DNA of 64,000 nucleotides from Lachnospiraceae bacterium AB2028 (GCA_000621425.1 JHYJ01000008.1:1-64000); one strand, 5' to 3'. Numbered from the stretch's first letter, positions 26,644 through 36,707 are shown. Notes: generated by a model from the letters alone, not told the origin. Made by a program: numbers and translations.

Positions 26644-28947
26644 TTACTCCGGTTTCTTTGCCGCCTTGCGTACCGACTTGACTATAAGCGCCGGCGCCTC
26701 ATCCTTTATATCACTCCGCCCTGCAGACTTGCCGGTACTCTTTATCGGCTGACCTTTCTTTACCGTTATCGTTGCGTTTCCGCCCTTTTTAAGTTTTCCG
26801 AAAAGTATCTCGGATACAAAGAGCGGTTTTATCTGTGAATCGATCACACGCTCTATTTCTCTTGCGCCATATTCCCTGGTAATACCCTTTTTTCGAATAT
26901 AGCTCAGCGCATTCTTATCCACAGATACATCAATATTCTTTGCATTAAGTTTCTTTGTTAGCTCGCTCAGTTTCTTGTCCGTAATCTGCTCTGCCATCCT
27001 GTCGCTCATATGGTTGAAAGAAACAATGGCACTCAGACGGTTACGGAACTCCGGCGAAAATACCCGCTTTACTTCCTCCATCATAATGCTGTCATTAAAT
27101 GCAGCCGCACCAAAACCTATGGATTGTTTTCCAATAAGCCTTGCTCCCGCATTGGAAGTCATGATTATTATCACATTCTTAAAATCAGCCTTAAGTCCCT
27201 TATTATCAGTTAGGGATGCATAGTCCATAACCTGCAGCAGTACATTGTATATATCCGTATGTGCTTTTTCTATCTCATCCAAAAGCAGCACACAGTGGGG
27301 TGTCTTCCTGATGGCATCCGTAAGAAGTCCGCCTTCCTCATATCCCACATATCCGGCCGGACTGCCGATAAGCTTGGATACCGTATGTTTTTCCATATAT
27401 TCACTCATATCAAAACGGACAAAACCGATGCCTAACTCTGAAGCAAGGACCTTGGCCACTTCCGTCTTGCCCACGCCAGTAGGACCAACAAACAAGAAAG
27501 ACGCTATGGGCTTATTGTCAGCTAAAAGTCCTGCACGGCTCATAAGGATGGCATCAACGATCTTGTGTATAGCCTCGTCCTGGCCAAATATCTGGCTTGA
27601 TATCCTTTCATACAGATCCTTTAATCTCTCTACTTCAGACTGTTCAGCGGTGGCCTTCGGAATATTACCAATCTCAGAGAGCACGGTTTCGATCACATCC
27701 TTGCCCACAGTCTGTCGTTTCTTGTCAGCAATGGGATGCATCTGCCTGTATGCACCAGCCTCGTCTATCAGGTCGATAGCCTTATCCGGAAGGTACCTGC
27801 TGCCGATAAACTCCTTGCTTAAATGCACCGCATGGGGAATCACATCCTTTGCATATTTCACCCCATGATATTTTTCAAAACCGGGCTGTAAACCTTCAAG
27901 TATCCGTATAGCCTCTTCCTCATCAGGTTCCTTCACATCTATGTTCTGGAAACGCCTTACAAGAGTGGTGTTTTTTCTAAAATACTTCTTGTATTCATCA
28001 TAAGTAGTGACACCGATAAATCTTATGGATCCTTCTTCCAGGTATGGTTTCAGCATATTAGACGCATCCATTGAGCCGCTTCCCATTGCACCTGCGCCTA
28101 CGATATTGTGTATCTCATCGATAAAGACTATCGCATCCTCTATTTCACTGAAAGCGTCCATAACTTCCTTGAAACGCATCTCAAACTCGCCCCTGTACTG
28201 GGTTCCTGCCAGCAGTTCTGACAGATCCAGCCTGTATATCACCACATCCTTAAGGGCTGCCGGTACATTTCCTTCATTAATGCGTGCAGCCAGGCCATTT
28301 ACAATGGCTGTTTTTCCCACACCTGACTCGCCTACTAACAGAGGATTATTCTTATCCCTGCGAAGCAGTATACGTATCATGCGGTCGATTTCTTTGTCCC
28401 TGCCAATAAGCGGACGGGATTCCGAAACCTTTTCATTAAGCACATCCGCATATGACTTTACGAACTCTTCCGGACCTTCCTCCGCGCTTTCTTTAGCCTC
28501 ATCATCCTCCCCCTGGTATAACAAGTGAACTGCAGAATTGAAGTCCCCTGCATCACCCACTTCGTTTTCCAGATAAAAGAGAGCAAAGCTGTCGCGCTGG
28601 TTCATAATACCCCAGATGATATGGTAAAGGAAAATGCTCTCACTGCCGTTCTTAAGTGCTGTTTCGGCAGCTATCTCAATAGTTGATGCCATAGCATCAG
28701 ATATGTGGTTTTCCATATCTGTATCTTCAAGGTCCTTACGCTTTGGCAGTATATCCGTGATAAATTCCATCAGATTGTCCCGGAAGGAATTTACATTTCC
28801 GCCGCACATCTTCATTGCCCTGGCAAATATTGGATCCTCAGTTGCCGCTGCCAGGACATGCTCCGGCGTAACATACTCGCTTCCACAGGTAATAGCAAGC
28901 TTTATTGCCTTTTTTACAGTTATATCCGTATGCTTGTCAAATAACAT
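26644..28947 (-). CDS. clpA: Clp protease ATP-binding subunit ClpA
   Basis: ClpA unfolds substrates for the ClpP protease. The 767-residue protein has an N-terminal repeat domain, a first AAA+ module with GESGVGKTA near 209, and a second with GPTGVGKTE near 489. The order and the clpS gene directly upstream indicate ClpA rather than ClpC. The start at 28947 is preceded by AAAGAGGAAAT. An in-frame ATG at 28995 overlaps clpS and would add 16 unlikely residues. ClpP is not in the window. The C-terminus ends in a basic, lysine-rich tail. Confidence 0.94.
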   Translation of the reverse strand: MLFDKHTDITVKKAIKLAITCGSEYVTPEHVLAAATEDPIFARAMKMCGGNVNSFRDNLMEFITDILPKRKDLEDTDMENHISDAMASTIEIAAETALKNGSESIFLYHIIWGIMNQRDSFALFYLENEVGDAGDFNSAVHLLYQGEDDEAKESAEEGPEEFVKSYADVLNEKVSESRPLIGRDKEIDRMIRILLRRDKNNPLLVGESGVGKTAIVNGLAARINEGNVPAALKDVVIYRLDLSELLAGTQYRGEFEMRFKEVMDAFSEIEDAIVFIDEIHNIVGAGAMGSGSMDASNMLKPYLEEGSIRFIGVTTYDEYKKYFRKNTTLVRRFQNIDVKEPDEEEAIRILEGLQPGFEKYHGVKYAKDVIPHAVHLSKEFIGSRYLPDKAIDLIDEAGAYRQMHPIADKKRQTVGKDVIETVLSEIGNIPKATAEQSEVERLKDLYERISSQIFGQDEAIHKIVDAILMSRAGLLADNKPIASFLFVGPTGVGKTEVAKVLASELGIGFVRFDMSEYMEKHTVSKLIGSPAGYVGYEEGGLLTDAIRKTPHCVLLLDEIEKAHTDIYNVLLQVMDYASLTDNKGLKADFKNVIIIMTSNAGARLIGKQSIGFGAAAFNDSIMMEEVKRVFSPEFRNRLSAIVSFNHMSDRMAEQITDKKLSELTKKLNAKNIDVSVDKNALSYIRKKGITREYGAREIERVIDSQIKPLFVSEILFGKLKKGGNATITVKKGQPIKSTGKSAGRSDIKDEAPALIVKSVRKAAKKPE

Positions 28948-28984
28948 ATTTCCTCTTTCTGTCGCTTTAGTTTCTACGCGACCG

Positions 28985-29293
28985 TCAGGTTTCATCCAGT
29001 CTCATTTGGAAAGGAAATCCCGCGGCCCTGGCCTTTTCTATAGCCAGCCGCCTCTTGGTTGCAGCTATATCATAGGTATACTTTCCCACTACAGCCTCGC
29101 CTTCATGATGCACCTTCAGCATAAGTGCGACTGCAGTTTCCGAATCCTTGTTAAAGATCTCCTTTAACACATCCACCACAAAATCCATGGTAGTAACATC
29201 GTCATTTAGCATGACCACGTTGTACATGGACGGTTCCTTTAATTTTACTTTAACATCTGCCTGTCTGCTTTTTTGTCTTTTAGACTCTGCCAT
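28985..29293 (-). CDS. clpS: ClpS adaptor protein
   Basis: ClpS binds the ClpA N-domain and delivers N-degron substrates. The 102-residue protein has the conserved core MYNVVMLNDDVTTMDFVVDVL with the substrate-pocket residues and the helix VALMLKVHHEG. The start at 29293 is preceded by AAAGG. A longer reading frame opens at 29347 inside a transcription terminator and is not used. It sits 37 bp upstream of the chosen clpA start, a standard pair. Confidence 0.94.
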   Translation of the reverse strand: MAESKRQKSRQADVKVKLKEPSMYNVVMLNDDVTTMDFVVDVLKEIFNKDSETAVALMLKVHHEGEAVVGKYTYDIAATKRRLAIEKARAAGFPFQMRLDET

Positions 29294-29330
29294 CTGTCCG
29301 ATACCTTTAATTTCCTGCACTGTCCTGTGC

Positions 29331-29360
29331 AAAAAAGGGGACTGCATTGCAGCCCCCTTT
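29331..29360 (-). terminator. Intrinsic terminator upstream of clpS
   Basis: On the minus strand AAAGGGG, a short CTGC/GCAG inner stem and CCCCTTT form a GC-rich hairpin followed by six T residues. It ends the transcript of the small membrane protein at 29382-29642 and separates it from clpSA. Confidence 0.85.
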
Positions 29361-29381
29361 CACGATACGTTTTTTTACCGC

Positions 29382-29642
29382 TTACTCTGCTGAATCATCA
29401 TCATCCACCACAGAGGCTATGGAGCTTACAAATGTTGAAACCACCGACAGTACAACCGCCAGTATAACTATGAGTACGCCGCCCATTATAAGAAGGAGCA
29501 TTATTGTCTGTTCATCGCCCGGGGCTGATGCATCCTCCGCCGCTGCCATTACCGGCATTGCGTACATGAGGCCCGACATAACTGCTGCCATCATCATCAT
29601 TATAGTATTCTTGATCTTTTTCTTAATTTCGAACATTGTCAT
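29382..29642 (-). CDS. Small exported or double-spanning membrane protein
   Basis: The 86-residue protein has a signal-peptide-like start (KKKIKNTIMMMMAAVMSGLMYAMPVMA) and a second hydrophobic stretch (TIMLLLIMGGVLIVILAVVL), ending in an acidic VDDDDSAE tail. The start at 29642 is chosen because GGGAATA lies just ahead and the signal sequence then begins in the usual place; a GTG at 29681 would add a poorly fitting leader. The family is not recognised. It is followed by a strong terminator, so it forms a unit of its own after argC. Confidence 0.6.
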   Translation of the reverse strand: MTMFEIKKKIKNTIMMMMAAVMSGLMYAMPVMAAAEDASAPGDEQTIMLLLIMGGVLIVILAVVLSVVSTFVSSIASVVDDDDSAE

Positions 29643-29764
29643 TATTCCCGTATGGTCTGTCGCTTTTGGGTGACCCTTCACCCCATGACTCTGTTATTCT
29701 ACCACAGTTTTGCTTTTTTTTATAGCCAAATTTCCATTCTGCCTATTCGAATGAAGGTTTAATC

Positions 29765-30709
29765 CTAAAGATTAAGCCCCTTTGCAGGATCCACTCCCAT
29801 GGAAATATTCATGCACTCTATTGCCGCTCCCGATGCACCTTTGCCCAAGTTATCAAATCTTGAGCCTATCATCAGCCGGTCTGCGTTGCCGCATACAAAT
29901 ATCTCCATGCCGTCCCAGCCTGCACAGGCATCGGAAAAGAGTGCCCCGCCTGCATCCACGTCAGCGCCGAAGGGCATGACCTTTATGAACTTCTTTCCGT
30001 CATAAAACTCTGCAAAATAATCCCTGAGTGCTGAAGGAGTCATGCTTTTCTCCATAAGGTCTCCGAATATGGGAAACTGTACTATCATTCCGCTATGATA
30101 GTTGGTTGTAAAAGGCGAGAATATGGGTTCCTTATTCAGGCCGGTGATCGCCTTCATTTCCTTGAGATGCTTATGAGCCTGCCCCCAGGCATACATCCTG
30201 GCTGAATCATATTTTGCTTCACGCCCCTCTTCTTCATATGCGGCGATCAGCTTTTTCCCGCCTCCGCTGTAGCCCGATGCAGCAAATACCGCAGCAGGGT
30301 AGTCAGCAGATATGATACCGCCCTTCACAAGCGGATATGCCAGTGCAATAAATCCCGATGCATAGCAGCCGGGCACGGCTATCCTTTTGCTTGTCTTTAT
30401 CTTATTTTCAAATTCATCCGAAAGCTCCGGGAATCCGTATGCCCAATCGGGATCAGTACGGTGGGCCGTTGAAGTATCGATTATGACAGTATTGTCATTT
30501 TCAACATAGCTTACAGCTTCCCTTGCCGCATCATCAGGAAGGCAGAGAAAGGTGATATCCGACTCGTTTATGTACTTCTTTATTTCCTCCGGGTCCTTGC
30601 GCTTTGCCTCATCAATGTGCATCAGCTCGATATCGTCCCTGGATTCAAACCTTTCATTTATGCGGAGTCCCGTAGTGCCTGCGCTCCCGTCTATGAATAC
30701 TCTTTTCAT
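29765..30709 (-). CDS. argC: N-acetyl-gamma-glutamyl-phosphate reductase ArgC (type 2)
   Basis: ArgC reduces N-acetylglutamyl phosphate in arginine synthesis using NADPH. The 314-residue protein belongs to the shorter type 2 form: MKRVFIDGSAGTTGLRI opens a Rossmann fold, the catalytic cysteine is C115 in VPGCYASGF, and SGGGKKLI and the HSGMIV segment are conserved. The start at 30709 has AAGGAGGGC upstream. No other arg gene is near, so it is isolated, next to an ABC exporter. Confidence 0.94.
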   Translation of the reverse strand: MKRVFIDGSAGTTGLRINERFESRDDIELMHIDEAKRKDPEEIKKYINESDITFLCLPDDAAREAVSYVENDNTVIIDTSTAHRTDPDWAYGFPELSDEFENKIKTSKRIAVPGCYASGFIALAYPLVKGGIISADYPAAVFAASGYSGGGKKLIAAYEEEGREAKYDSARMYAWGQAHKHLKEMKAITGLNKEPIFSPFTTNYHSGMIVQFPIFGDLMEKSMTPSALRDYFAEFYDGKKFIKVMPFGADVDAGGALFSDACAGWDGMEIFVCGNADRLMIGSRFDNLGKGASGAAIECMNISMGVDPAKGLNL

Positions 30710-30740
30710 CTTTTTGCCCTCCTTATATATCCCTGCAGCC

Positions 30741-32756
30741 TTATGCTCCTGCCGCTTCACTTTTTGCGCCTGTATAAAGGGTGTAATACCTGCCCTTTTC
30801 CTTTATCAGCTCGTCATGGGTGCCTCTTTCTATGATACGCCCTCCGTCAAGAACCATTATACAGTCTGAGTTCCGTACAGTAGAAAGCCTGTGGGCGATA
30901 ACAAATGTAGTCCTGCCTTTCATAAGCCCATCCATACCGGCCTGTACCAGCTTTTCAGTACGGGTATCTATGGAACTGGTAGCTTCATCAAGTATCAGCA
31001 CCGGCGGATCCGCAATTGCGGTACGGGCAATGGCTATCAGCTGTCTCTGTCCCTGGCTTAAGCTTCCGCCGTCACTCTTTATAACCGTATCATAACCATC
31101 TGGCAGCCTTCTTATGAAACCGTCTGCATTGGCTAACTTTGCCGCAGCCTCCACTTCCTCATCCGTTGCATCCAGCTTGCCGTATCGGATATTGTCCCTT
31201 ATGGTTCCGCTGAAAAGATGTACATCCTGAAGAACTATTCCCAGCGAACGTCTTAAGTCATCCTTCTTTATCTTATTGATATTTATACCGTCGTATCTGA
31301 TCTTGCCATCCTGGATATCATAAAATCTGTTCAGAAGATTCGTGATGGTAGTCTTGCCTGCACCGGTGGTTCCTACAAGGGCGATCTTCTGGCCCGGCTT
31401 CGCATAAAGCTTTATGTCATGAAGCACTGTCTTTTCCGGCACATATCCGAAGTCCACTCCATCAAATACCACATCACCGGTAAGCTTTACATAGGATGTG
31501 ATGCCTTCAGCCTTATGGAAATGTTTCCATGCCCATATGCCAGTTTTTTCTTCTGTCTCAAGCCACTCGCCTTCCGATGCGATAAGAGGAGCCGCATGCT
31601 CATCCGTTCTTTCCGTGCAGGTAGCCTCGCCCCTAAACTCCGGATTCCTTTTCACATTTACAAGGGTAACATAGCCCTCATCAGTTTCCGGTATTTCATC
31701 CAGAAGCTTAAATATCCTTTCAGCTCCTGCAAGTCCCATGACTATGGCATTGAACTGCTGGCTGATCTGGTTGATAGGCATGTTCACGCTCTTGTTAAAT
31801 GTAAGGAAACTTGCAAGGTCACCTACGGACAGGGCCAGTATGCCGGTTCCGCCGTTAAATACAAGTATGCCGCCTACGATGGCACAGAGCACATAGCTTA
31901 AGTTTCCTAACTGGGCATTTATGGGACCCAGTACATTTACATACTGGTTGGCTTTTTTTGCGCTCCCGAAAAGTGAATCATTCAGTTCGTTAAACTTATC
32001 AATATTTATCTGCTCATGGTTAAAGACTTTTACAACTTTCTGGCCTTCCACCATTTCCTCGATAAAACCGTTAAGGCTACCCAACTGTTTCTGCTGCTCT
32101 ATGAAATACCTGCTGCTGCCTCCGGCCACCTTGCCCGTGATAAAGATCTGCACACCTACCATCAGAAGAGATACTCCCGTAAGTACCGGGCTGAGTATTA
32201 TCATACTTATCAGGGTACTTACAATAGTAATGCCGGAATTCAACAGCTGCGGTAAGCTCTGGCTTATCATCTGCCTGAGTGTATCTATATCATTCGTATA
32301 CACGGACATGATATCGCCGTGTGAATGTGTATCAAAATATGATATTGGAAGCTTTTCCATTTTTTCAAAAATCTCTATCCTGAGATTTTTAAGAGTTCCC
32401 TGGGATACATAAACCATTATCTTGCTCTGGATATATACCGCAACTATTCCGACCACATATACTACGGCTATCGACAGTATCTCATGCCTAAGCAGGGAAA
32501 AGTCCGGATTTTCCGCACCGATAAGCGGCGTGATAAAATCATCAATAAGTGACTGCAAAAAGAAAATTCCCTTTATAGAACACATTATGGAAATGACTAT
32601 GCAGACCACTGCCACAATAACATGAAAAGCATAGCCCGATAATACCCTTGCCATCAATCTCATAAAGATCTTCCCCGGATTATCCAGCTTAGGCTTAGGT
32701 CCCATATTGCGCTGCCTGCCGCCCATTTTTATTTCTTTAACTTTTTCTTCAGCCAT
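30741..32756 (-). CDS. ABC exporter, ATPase-permease, catalytically complete subunit (pair 2)
   Basis: The 671-residue half-transporter has a permease domain and a nucleotide-binding domain with Walker A VGTTGAGKTT, signature LSQGQ, Walker B LILDEATSSID with the catalytic glutamate, and the switch histidine in IAHRLSTV. Before the ATPase lies an extra ~55-residue segment (EWLETEEKTGIWAWKHFHKA region), absent from the other exporter in the window. It follows its partner by 2 bp. Substrate unknown. Confidence 0.9.
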   Translation of the reverse strand: MAEEKVKEIKMGGRQRNMGPKPKLDNPGKIFMRLMARVLSGYAFHVIVAVVCIVISIMCSIKGIFFLQSLIDDFITPLIGAENPDFSLLRHEILSIAVVYVVGIVAVYIQSKIMVYVSQGTLKNLRIEIFEKMEKLPISYFDTHSHGDIMSVYTNDIDTLRQMISQSLPQLLNSGITIVSTLISMIILSPVLTGVSLLMVGVQIFITGKVAGGSSRYFIEQQKQLGSLNGFIEEMVEGQKVVKVFNHEQINIDKFNELNDSLFGSAKKANQYVNVLGPINAQLGNLSYVLCAIVGGILVFNGGTGILALSVGDLASFLTFNKSVNMPINQISQQFNAIVMGLAGAERIFKLLDEIPETDEGYVTLVNVKRNPEFRGEATCTERTDEHAAPLIASEGEWLETEEKTGIWAWKHFHKAEGITSYVKLTGDVVFDGVDFGYVPEKTVLHDIKLYAKPGQKIALVGTTGAGKTTITNLLNRFYDIQDGKIRYDGININKIKKDDLRRSLGIVLQDVHLFSGTIRDNIRYGKLDATDEEVEAAAKLANADGFIRRLPDGYDTVIKSDGGSLSQGQRQLIAIARTAIADPPVLILDEATSSIDTRTEKLVQAGMDGLMKGRTTFVIAHRLSTVRNSDCIMVLDGGRIIERGTHDELIKEKGRYYTLYTGAKSEAAGA

Positions 32757-32758
32757 AT

Positions 32759-34507
32759 TCAGTCACCCTTCTCGTCAAAGTCGCCATTGCCACCTGTCTG
32801 AGACTCATATACTTCACGATAGATCATATTGCTCTCAAGGAGTTCTTCATGAGTTCCGAATCCGCTTATCCGTCCCTCATCCAGAACGATTATCCTGTCG
32901 GCATCCATAACGCTGGATACTCTCTGTGCTATTATGATCTTTGTGGTTCCGGGAATTTCTTCCCTGAAAGCTTTCCTTATCTTTGCATCCGTTGCAGTAT
33001 CAACAGCAGATGTGGAATCATCCAGTATCAGTATCTTCGGCTTTTTAAGGAGCGCTCTTGCTATGCAGAGCCTCTGCTTCTGACCGCCGGATACATTGGT
33101 TCCGCCCTGTTCTATCATGGTCTCATACTTATCCGGGAAACGCTCTATGAATTCATCCGCACAGGCAAGCCTGCATGCCCGTTTGCATTCTTCCTCCGTA
33201 GCATCAGGATCCCCCCATCTCAGGTTATCCAGGATGGTGCCTGAAAAAATAACATTCTTCTGAAGCACAACTGATACCTGATCCCTCAACGCTGCAACAG
33301 AATACTCCCTGACATCCCTGCCGCCTACTTTGACACGGCCATCCGTAACATCATAAAGCCTGCTTATCAGAGATACTAATGATGACTTGGCAGAACCGGT
33401 GGCACCGATGATGCCAATCATTTCACCGCTGTTTATGGAAAGGGATACATCCTTAAGCACAGGTATTCCGCTTCCGCTCCTGTCATAAGAAAAATCTACT
33501 TTTTCAAAAGCTATTCTGCCGTCGCTGACCGTCTGCACAGGATTCTCAGGATCCTTAATATCAGTCTCTTCGTCCAGAACTTCTACTATACGCTCTACAC
33601 TTGCTGTTGACATGGATACCATTACAAATATGAAGGACATCAGCATAAGGCTCATAAGTATGTTCATGCAGTATGCAAGAAGGCTCATGAGCTCACCTGT
33701 CTGAAGCTCCTCAGCCACTATCATGTGTGCACCCAGCCAACTGATGGCAAGGATACAGGAATAAACAGTGACCTGCATAAGCGGTGCATTTATTACCACC
33801 TTGCTCTCGGCTTTTACAAACAGTTTATATATATTCTCTGCCGCTTTTCTCAGCCTGTCGGTTTCGTATTCTTCCCTGACATTAGCCTTTACGACACGGA
33901 TGGCGCTTACATTTTCCTGAACCGCCGCATTCAGGTCATCGTATTTCTTGAACACTTCCTTAAAGCACTTCATAGCCGCACGCACTAAGAATATAAGCAC
34001 CACGCTAAGGATAAATACCGCAATGAGATATACACTGGCAATCTCCGGCTTTATCAGAAAAGCTGCGATCATTGCAAATATCAATGAAAAAGGCGCCCTG
34101 AAGCACATCCTGAGCACCATCTGATAAGCATTCTGGACATTGGTAACATCAGTCGTAAGCCTGGTCACCAGGCCTGCAGTTGAAAACTTATCTATATTCA
34201 TGAAGGAATAGGTCTGTATCTTTTCAAACATGGCCTTCCTGAGATTCCTTGCAAGACCGGTTGCTGCCTTCGCACCGTATATTCCGCCCATGACACCGGA
34301 AAACCAGCCAAGAAGCGCAAGGCAAACCATTACAGCTCCCATGACATATATGTGCTGCATGTTACTCTTTCTCACGCCGTCATCGACTATGGAGCCCATG
34401 CACATAGGAATCAAAACTTCGAAGATAACTTCGAAGATCATCCAGACGGGCGTTGCAATTGATGCCGCCTTATATTCTTTTACATTACTGAGAAGTTTCT
34501 TGTACAT
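32759..34507 (-). CDS. ABC exporter, ATPase-permease, degenerate-site subunit (pair 2)
   Basis: The 582-residue protein is the first gene of the second exporter pair. It has the degenerate-site marks (LILDDSTSAVD, aspartate in place of the catalytic glutamate; AQRVSSVM, glutamine in place of the switch histidine). Its Walker A is GATGSAKSS, where the last glycine of GxxGxGK is alanine, which is unusual and may weaken ATP turnover at that site. GGAGGTTTACTGA precedes the ATG. Drug or peptide export is plausible but unproven. Confidence 0.9.
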   Translation of the reverse strand: MYKKLLSNVKEYKAASIATPVWMIFEVIFEVLIPMCMGSIVDDGVRKSNMQHIYVMGAVMVCLALLGWFSGVMGGIYGAKAATGLARNLRKAMFEKIQTYSFMNIDKFSTAGLVTRLTTDVTNVQNAYQMVLRMCFRAPFSLIFAMIAAFLIKPEIASVYLIAVFILSVVLIFLVRAAMKCFKEVFKKYDDLNAAVQENVSAIRVVKANVREEYETDRLRKAAENIYKLFVKAESKVVINAPLMQVTVYSCILAISWLGAHMIVAEELQTGELMSLLAYCMNILMSLMLMSFIFVMVSMSTASVERIVEVLDEETDIKDPENPVQTVSDGRIAFEKVDFSYDRSGSGIPVLKDVSLSINSGEMIGIIGATGSAKSSLVSLISRLYDVTDGRVKVGGRDVREYSVAALRDQVSVVLQKNVIFSGTILDNLRWGDPDATEEECKRACRLACADEFIERFPDKYETMIEQGGTNVSGGQKQRLCIARALLKKPKILILDDSTSAVDTATDAKIRKAFREEIPGTTKIIIAQRVSSVMDADRIIVLDEGRISGFGTHEELLESNMIYREVYESQTGGNGDFDEKGD

Positions 34508-34607
34508 TCAGTAAACCTCCGCCTAAGCGTTCCAAATAAAATCCGTACCATTTTATCACAGACCGAAGTCATTCGCCACTTTTTACCTTTATAAGGAGGC
34601 TGGCAAA

Positions 34608-35765
34608 CTACAGAACCTTATTTATAAAAGGAATCTTGCGCAGCAGAATTGCCACGATAAAAGAAAGCAGTGTGAGCAGGATCAGCATAAGTGGTAAGCC
34701 GATCCATACATTTCCTATAGTCGACATAAAACCGACTTTTACCATGATGTCCAAAATGAAAGGGTGTATCAGATACACTCCCAGGGTAGCAGCAGAAAGC
34801 ACTGCCGGCAGCGAAACTGCAAATCCGGTACGTTTCTCTTCCGCAGCGCCATCGTTTTTTTCTGAAGACTCATCAGAATCTGTTCCCGCTGTTTTATTGC
34901 CAGTTCCCACAAATCTCTTCAGTGTAAGGAATACCGCCTCAGACAGAAGTATATTATGGATGGAGAACGGAGTGGAAAACAGCTCGCACACCACTCCGTC
35001 CACGGCACTTCTCCGTCCTGCCACCACGCAGGCTATGACAAATGCTGCAATAGCAAAAACCCACTCAATTATGATGAACACATTGCTTTTTTCCCTATCG
35101 TTATGGGCTACTAAAAAATATCCCATTATAAAATATCCGAGATATCCGGCAAAATATGAAAGATCAAATAAGCTATAGAAATCTTCCAAAAGATACCTGA
35201 AGGGAAAATCAAAAAGAAACAGGGTCGGAAAAACTATTGATACCAATACGAAAAACATCAGGTATAAAACACAGTTCTCCTGTTTTTCACAGCCTTTCTT
35301 GATAAGTGGCACCATAAGATAGATTATTGCTAACATCGGCAGGAACCACAGATGATAATGCCCCGGTTTCCTGAAAAGCTCCAGGAAAAAATCCTCCTTC
35401 CAGCTGACAGACATGCCCGCCGCCTTAAACTGCCACATATCAAGCAGTCTATACATAACCTTCCACAAAACCCACAGTCCCATCAGCCGAAAGCTCTTGT
35501 AGAAACAATGTTTCACATCAGTTTTGTATTCCGGAGAAAGAACAAGTGCTCCGGATATCATCACATAAAGCGACACGCCCACAAATGCAAGAATGTTCCC
35601 TGAAAGGGCGAAGAAAGAACCTGCACTTCCAACAGCCTCTCTCTCAAGCCACATGGCAGAAACATGCACAAGCAAAACAAGGACACATGCAGCTATTCTT
35701 GCATAGTCCAAGAAAAGAATACGCTTATTATTCGAGAACTTTTTTTTAACAGAATCTTCAGGCAT
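34608..35765 (-). CDS. Membrane acyltransferase, family 3 (OafA/WecH-like)
   Basis: The 385-residue protein has about ten membrane segments and the family-3 acyltransferase opening LDYARIAACVLVLLVHVSAMW, with the conserved histidine in LVHVSA. These enzymes O-acetylate surface sugars or other substrates using cytoplasmic acyl-CoA. It follows pgeF by 3 bp; the gene lacks a strong ribosome binding site and is probably translated by coupling. A basic, poly-acidic loop (SDESSEKNDGAAEEK) lies in the middle. Substrate unknown. Confidence 0.85.
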   Translation of the reverse strand: MPEDSVKKKFSNNKRILFLDYARIAACVLVLLVHVSAMWLEREAVGSAGSFFALSGNILAFVGVSLYVMISGALVLSPEYKTDVKHCFYKSFRLMGLWVLWKVMYRLLDMWQFKAAGMSVSWKEDFFLELFRKPGHYHLWFLPMLAIIYLMVPLIKKGCEKQENCVLYLMFFVLVSIVFPTLFLFDFPFRYLLEDFYSLFDLSYFAGYLGYFIMGYFLVAHNDREKSNVFIIIEWVFAIAAFVIACVVAGRRSAVDGVVCELFSTPFSIHNILLSEAVFLTLKRFVGTGNKTAGTDSDESSEKNDGAAEEKRTGFAVSLPAVLSAATLGVYLIHPFILDIMVKVGFMSTIGNVWIGLPLMLILLTLLSFIVAILLRKIPFINKVL

Positions 35766-35768
35766 AAC

Positions 35769-36707
35769 TCACTTTACCATTAGGAACCCGCAAAGGCCGC
35801 CACGCTGTCCCTTTGTATACCTGTGGGAATGCAGCAACTCAGGATTGCAGCAGGTACAGAGATCAGTTAAAAATACACTGTCTTCAGGTACACCGGCATT
35901 TATGAGATTTCCCCTGCAGGCAAGCTGAAGGTCAAGGTAATACTTTTCTTCTGATGTCTCACCATTACCGGACTTTCTGCGTAATATTCCCTTCTCTATT
36001 GCATCAGGGTATTTCTTTTTAAACTCATCAGCCACATCATTGCCGACTTCGTAATGTTCGGCGCAGATTCCCGGTCCCACAAAAGCCCTGATATCTTTTG
36101 CATTCGTGCCGAAATCTTTCTCCATCGCATGTACCGTAGCTCCTGCGATATCATTCACGGTGCCTCGCCAGCCGGAGTGTGCCAGGCCTATTGCTTTTTT
36201 AACAATATCGATAAAAAAGACGGGAATACAGTCGGCAAAACCGGCAACAAGACAGACTCCGGGGGTATCCGTAACAAGGGCGTCTATATCTGTGTAATCG
36301 CGGTCCCGCGTAACTCCCATTCCTTTATGATATTCATTTACATGCAGGACATTGGCTGTATGGGTCTGCTTTGCATAAACCATGGATTCAGGAGAAACAC
36401 CCAGGGAATCTCCCATGATCCTGAAATTCTCAAGTATTTTTTCCGGATCATCTCCCCTTCCACAGGCAAAATTCATACTTGAGAAGATTCCCTCCGAAAC
36501 GCCTCCAAGCCTTGTGGAAAAACCATGAATCACAAAATCACAGGCCCCATTCCCATAGGGGAGACCTGCGTTATCAGATGTGGAATTCATATTATTTGAA
36601 AAGGGAGTAAACCTGATGAAAGGCGCCTTGCCCGGAACACAGACAAGTTCAGTTGTCCGTTTCCGGCCTTCAAGGTATTTTATTTTTGGAATATCTATGT
36701 TATTCAA
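35769..36707 (-). CDS. pgeF: Purine nucleoside phosphorylase, PgeF/YfiH (LACC1) family
   Basis: The family was annotated as polyphenol oxidase or laccase but is now known to act on purine nucleosides (adenosine deaminase/phosphorylase activity) and to edit peptidoglycan precursors. The zinc site residues are visible: H116 in KQTHTAN, C160 in GFADCIPV and H177 in AHSGWRG. The 312-residue length is a little above the usual 250-280. The start is TTG at 36707, preceded by AAAAGAGA; no upstream ATG fits. It lies between ywlG and the acyltransferase gene. Confidence 0.88.
   Translation of the reverse strand: MNNIDIPKIKYLEGRKRTTELVCVPGKAPFIRFTPFSNNMNSTSDNAGLPYGNGACDFVIHGFSTRLGGVSEGIFSSMNFACGRGDDPEKILENFRIMGDSLGVSPESMVYAKQTHTANVLHVNEYHKGMGVTRDRDYTDIDALVTDTPGVCLVAGFADCIPVFFIDIVKKAIGLAHSGWRGTVNDIAGATVHAMEKDFGTNAKDIRAFVGPGICAEHYEVGNDVADEFKKKYPDAIEKGILRRKSGNGETSEEKYYLDLQLACRGNLINAGVPEDSVFLTDLCTCCNPELLHSHRYTKGQRGGLCGFLMVK

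Noticed and set aside
27245-27868. 207-codon open frame on the plus strand
   Set aside because: It is antisense to clpA; composition is typical of a reverse-strand shadow.
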